Assembly: GCA_039795875.1 (NCBI GenBank)
Contig: JBDKKY010000005.1
Location: forward strand, 1-38,962
DNA length: 38,962 nucleotides
Origin: CAIZLB01 sp039795875
GTDB taxonomy: Bacteria; Patescibacteriota; Minisyncoccia; Phycocordibacterales; CAIZLB01
Direction of reading: 5' to 3'
The position numbers and the translations under genes were made by a program. The notes under the pieces were generated by a model. That model was given only the letters and a program-made list of their open reading frames with translations. It was not told the DNA's origin and made no database searches. The first letter of the stretch is position 1. Each line of letters starts with the position of its first letter. Positions 38,342 through 38,962 of this stretch are shown here, piece by piece.

Positions 38342-38839
38342 ATGCACCATCTCATCAATCGACTTAAGGAGATCGGAGTTATTTATAAAGCCCAAGTCAC
38401 TCTCCGTTCTGGGCAAACTTCCGAATTCTATTGTGATATGAAAAAGGCGTGGGGACATCCAGACATTCTCAATGGTTTAGCAGATGAAGTAGGGAAGAGA
38501 TTGCCGGAAGGGACGACGTGCGTGGCGGCATCAGGATATGGCGGATTACCTCTCGGAGCTGTAGTGGCTTCGAGATTTAATTTGAAATTTACAGAGGTCC
38601 GGAATACTCCGAAAGAGCATGGTAAGGCTCAACAGATCGATGGATATATTCCAGGAGATCATGATCTGGTAGTTATCGTAGATGATGTACTTACCACAGG
38701 TCACAGCATTCAAGGAACTATTATCCCACTGCAAGAGATGGGGATACGGCCACATTCGGCGGTGATTGTTATCAAAAGAGAGAATCCGGAGATTGGTATT
38801 CCTTATGCGTATGTGTTTGAGGTTGCAGAGATTTTATAG
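38342..38839 (+). CDS. Orotate phosphoribosyltransferase-like protein (165 aa)
   Basis: The PRPP-binding motif VVIVDDVLTTGHS is at about residues 109-121, and the N-terminal LRSGQTSEFYCDMK matches the orotate phosphoribosyltransferase substrate loop; VAASGYGGLPLGAVVA is the usual second motif. At 165 aa it is shorter than PyrE (about 200-215), with a trimmed C-terminus, so purine or pyrimidine salvage rather than de novo synthesis is possible. The stop overlaps by six bases the stop of the convergent epimerase gene. Confidence 0.88.
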   Translation: MHHLINRLKEIGVIYKAQVTLRSGQTSEFYCDMKKAWGHPDILNGLADEVGKRLPEGTTCVAASGYGGLPLGAVVASRFNLKFTEVRNTPKEHGKAQQIDGYIPGDHDLVVIVDDVLTTGHSIQGTIIPLQEMGIRPHSAVIVIKRENPEIGIPYAYVFEVAEIL

Positions 38840-38962
38840 AGCTTTGTAATATTCAATAGTCTTTTTTAGCCCCTCGGTCAACGAAACTTGTGGCATCCAG
38901 CCCAATTCTTGCCGAGCTTTTGAAATATCTACACGTGAATTATATATATCACCAGGTCGCTC
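38834..38962 (-). CDS. NAD-dependent sugar epimerase, C-terminal end only
   Basis: The minus strand is open from the window edge to a TAA at 38834: 42 residues that include RPGDIYNSRVDISKARQELG and VSLTEGLKKTIEYY. This is the standard C-terminus of SDR-type nucleotide-sugar epimerases (GalE/WbpP-like). Only the end is visible, so substrate and length are unknown. It converges on the phosphoribosyltransferase gene with a six-base overlap. Confidence 0.85.
   Translation of the reverse strand, partial: ERPGDIYNSRVDISKARQELGWMPQVSLTEGLKKTIEYYKAL

Noticed and set aside
1..38962. CRISPR array, insertion sequence, integrase or prophage
   Set aside because: No spaced direct-repeat array, transposase, integrase or phage structural gene was found on either strand.

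Overview
The window looks like a chromosome segment of a Candidate Phyla Radiation (Patescibacteria, Parcubacteria-like) bacterium. The reasons are many short orphan proteins, a stand-alone SWIB protein, DUF2339/DUF3999 and GerMN/Gmad2 membrane proteins, a TrmB-like regulator, a type IV pilus pilM-N-O operon, and near absence of metabolic genes. TGA is used as a stop, so the code is standard. Placement is inference: no rRNA or ribosomal protein is present.

Layout: 1-430 holds the 5' end of an unknown gene and tRNA-Ile(UAU). 436-5552 holds recG, three small orphan proteins, a clusterless mutY-like gene and a small membrane protein. 5610-11679 holds tRNA-Ser(GCU), an FkbM methyltransferase, a LysE-family exporter, SWIB, ung, TerC, an MTH1-like Nudix hydrolase, an O6-alkylguanine methyltransferase and small orphans. 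11740-15810 is ileS-recO; the IleRS carries a complete-looking histidine-phosphatase domain inside it. 15955-20382 holds orphans, an MFS transporter, a MazG-like protein, a methyltransferase and tRNA-Arg(GCG). 20425-25253 is a DUF2339-DUF3999-flavoprotein operon. 25306-29342 holds small membrane proteins, a TrmB-like regulator, Gmad2 and GerMN proteins and a cupin. 29398-32576 holds a gene with a poly-C frameshift and a LssY_C-DedA-(possible ADP-ribosyltransferase-like) operon. 32833-34054 holds tRNA-Ser(UGA) and an acidic/basic coiled-coil pair. 34113-37481 is ruvX, a tRNA-binding protein, pilM-N-O, one more gene and tRNA-Arg(UCU). 37741-38962 holds an orphan, a phosphoribosyltransferase and the 3' end of an epimerase gene. 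No gene-free stretch exceeds 300 bases.

The genes fall into two expression classes that can be read directly. Most A+T-rich genes have a -10 box (often extended, TGN-TANNNT) exactly 6 or 7 bases before the ATG, which predicts leaderless mRNAs. About ten G+C-richer genes, nearly all orphans, instead have a leader of roughly 30-60 bases: usually a small 5' hairpin, then a G-poor C/A-rich stretch often containing CAACC, then ATG, and most end in a strong hairpin terminator. I saw no clear Shine-Dalgarno sequence before any gene.

Functionally the window is rich in DNA repair and nucleotide sanitation (RecG, RecO, RuvX, MutY, UNG, MGMT, MTH1-like Nudix, MazG) and in tRNA biology. The most unusual points are the IleRS/histidine-phosphatase fusion, the rare anticodons UAU (Ile) and GCG (Arg), the tRNA-3'-end inverted-repeat elements downstream of three tRNA genes, and the two-class start architecture.
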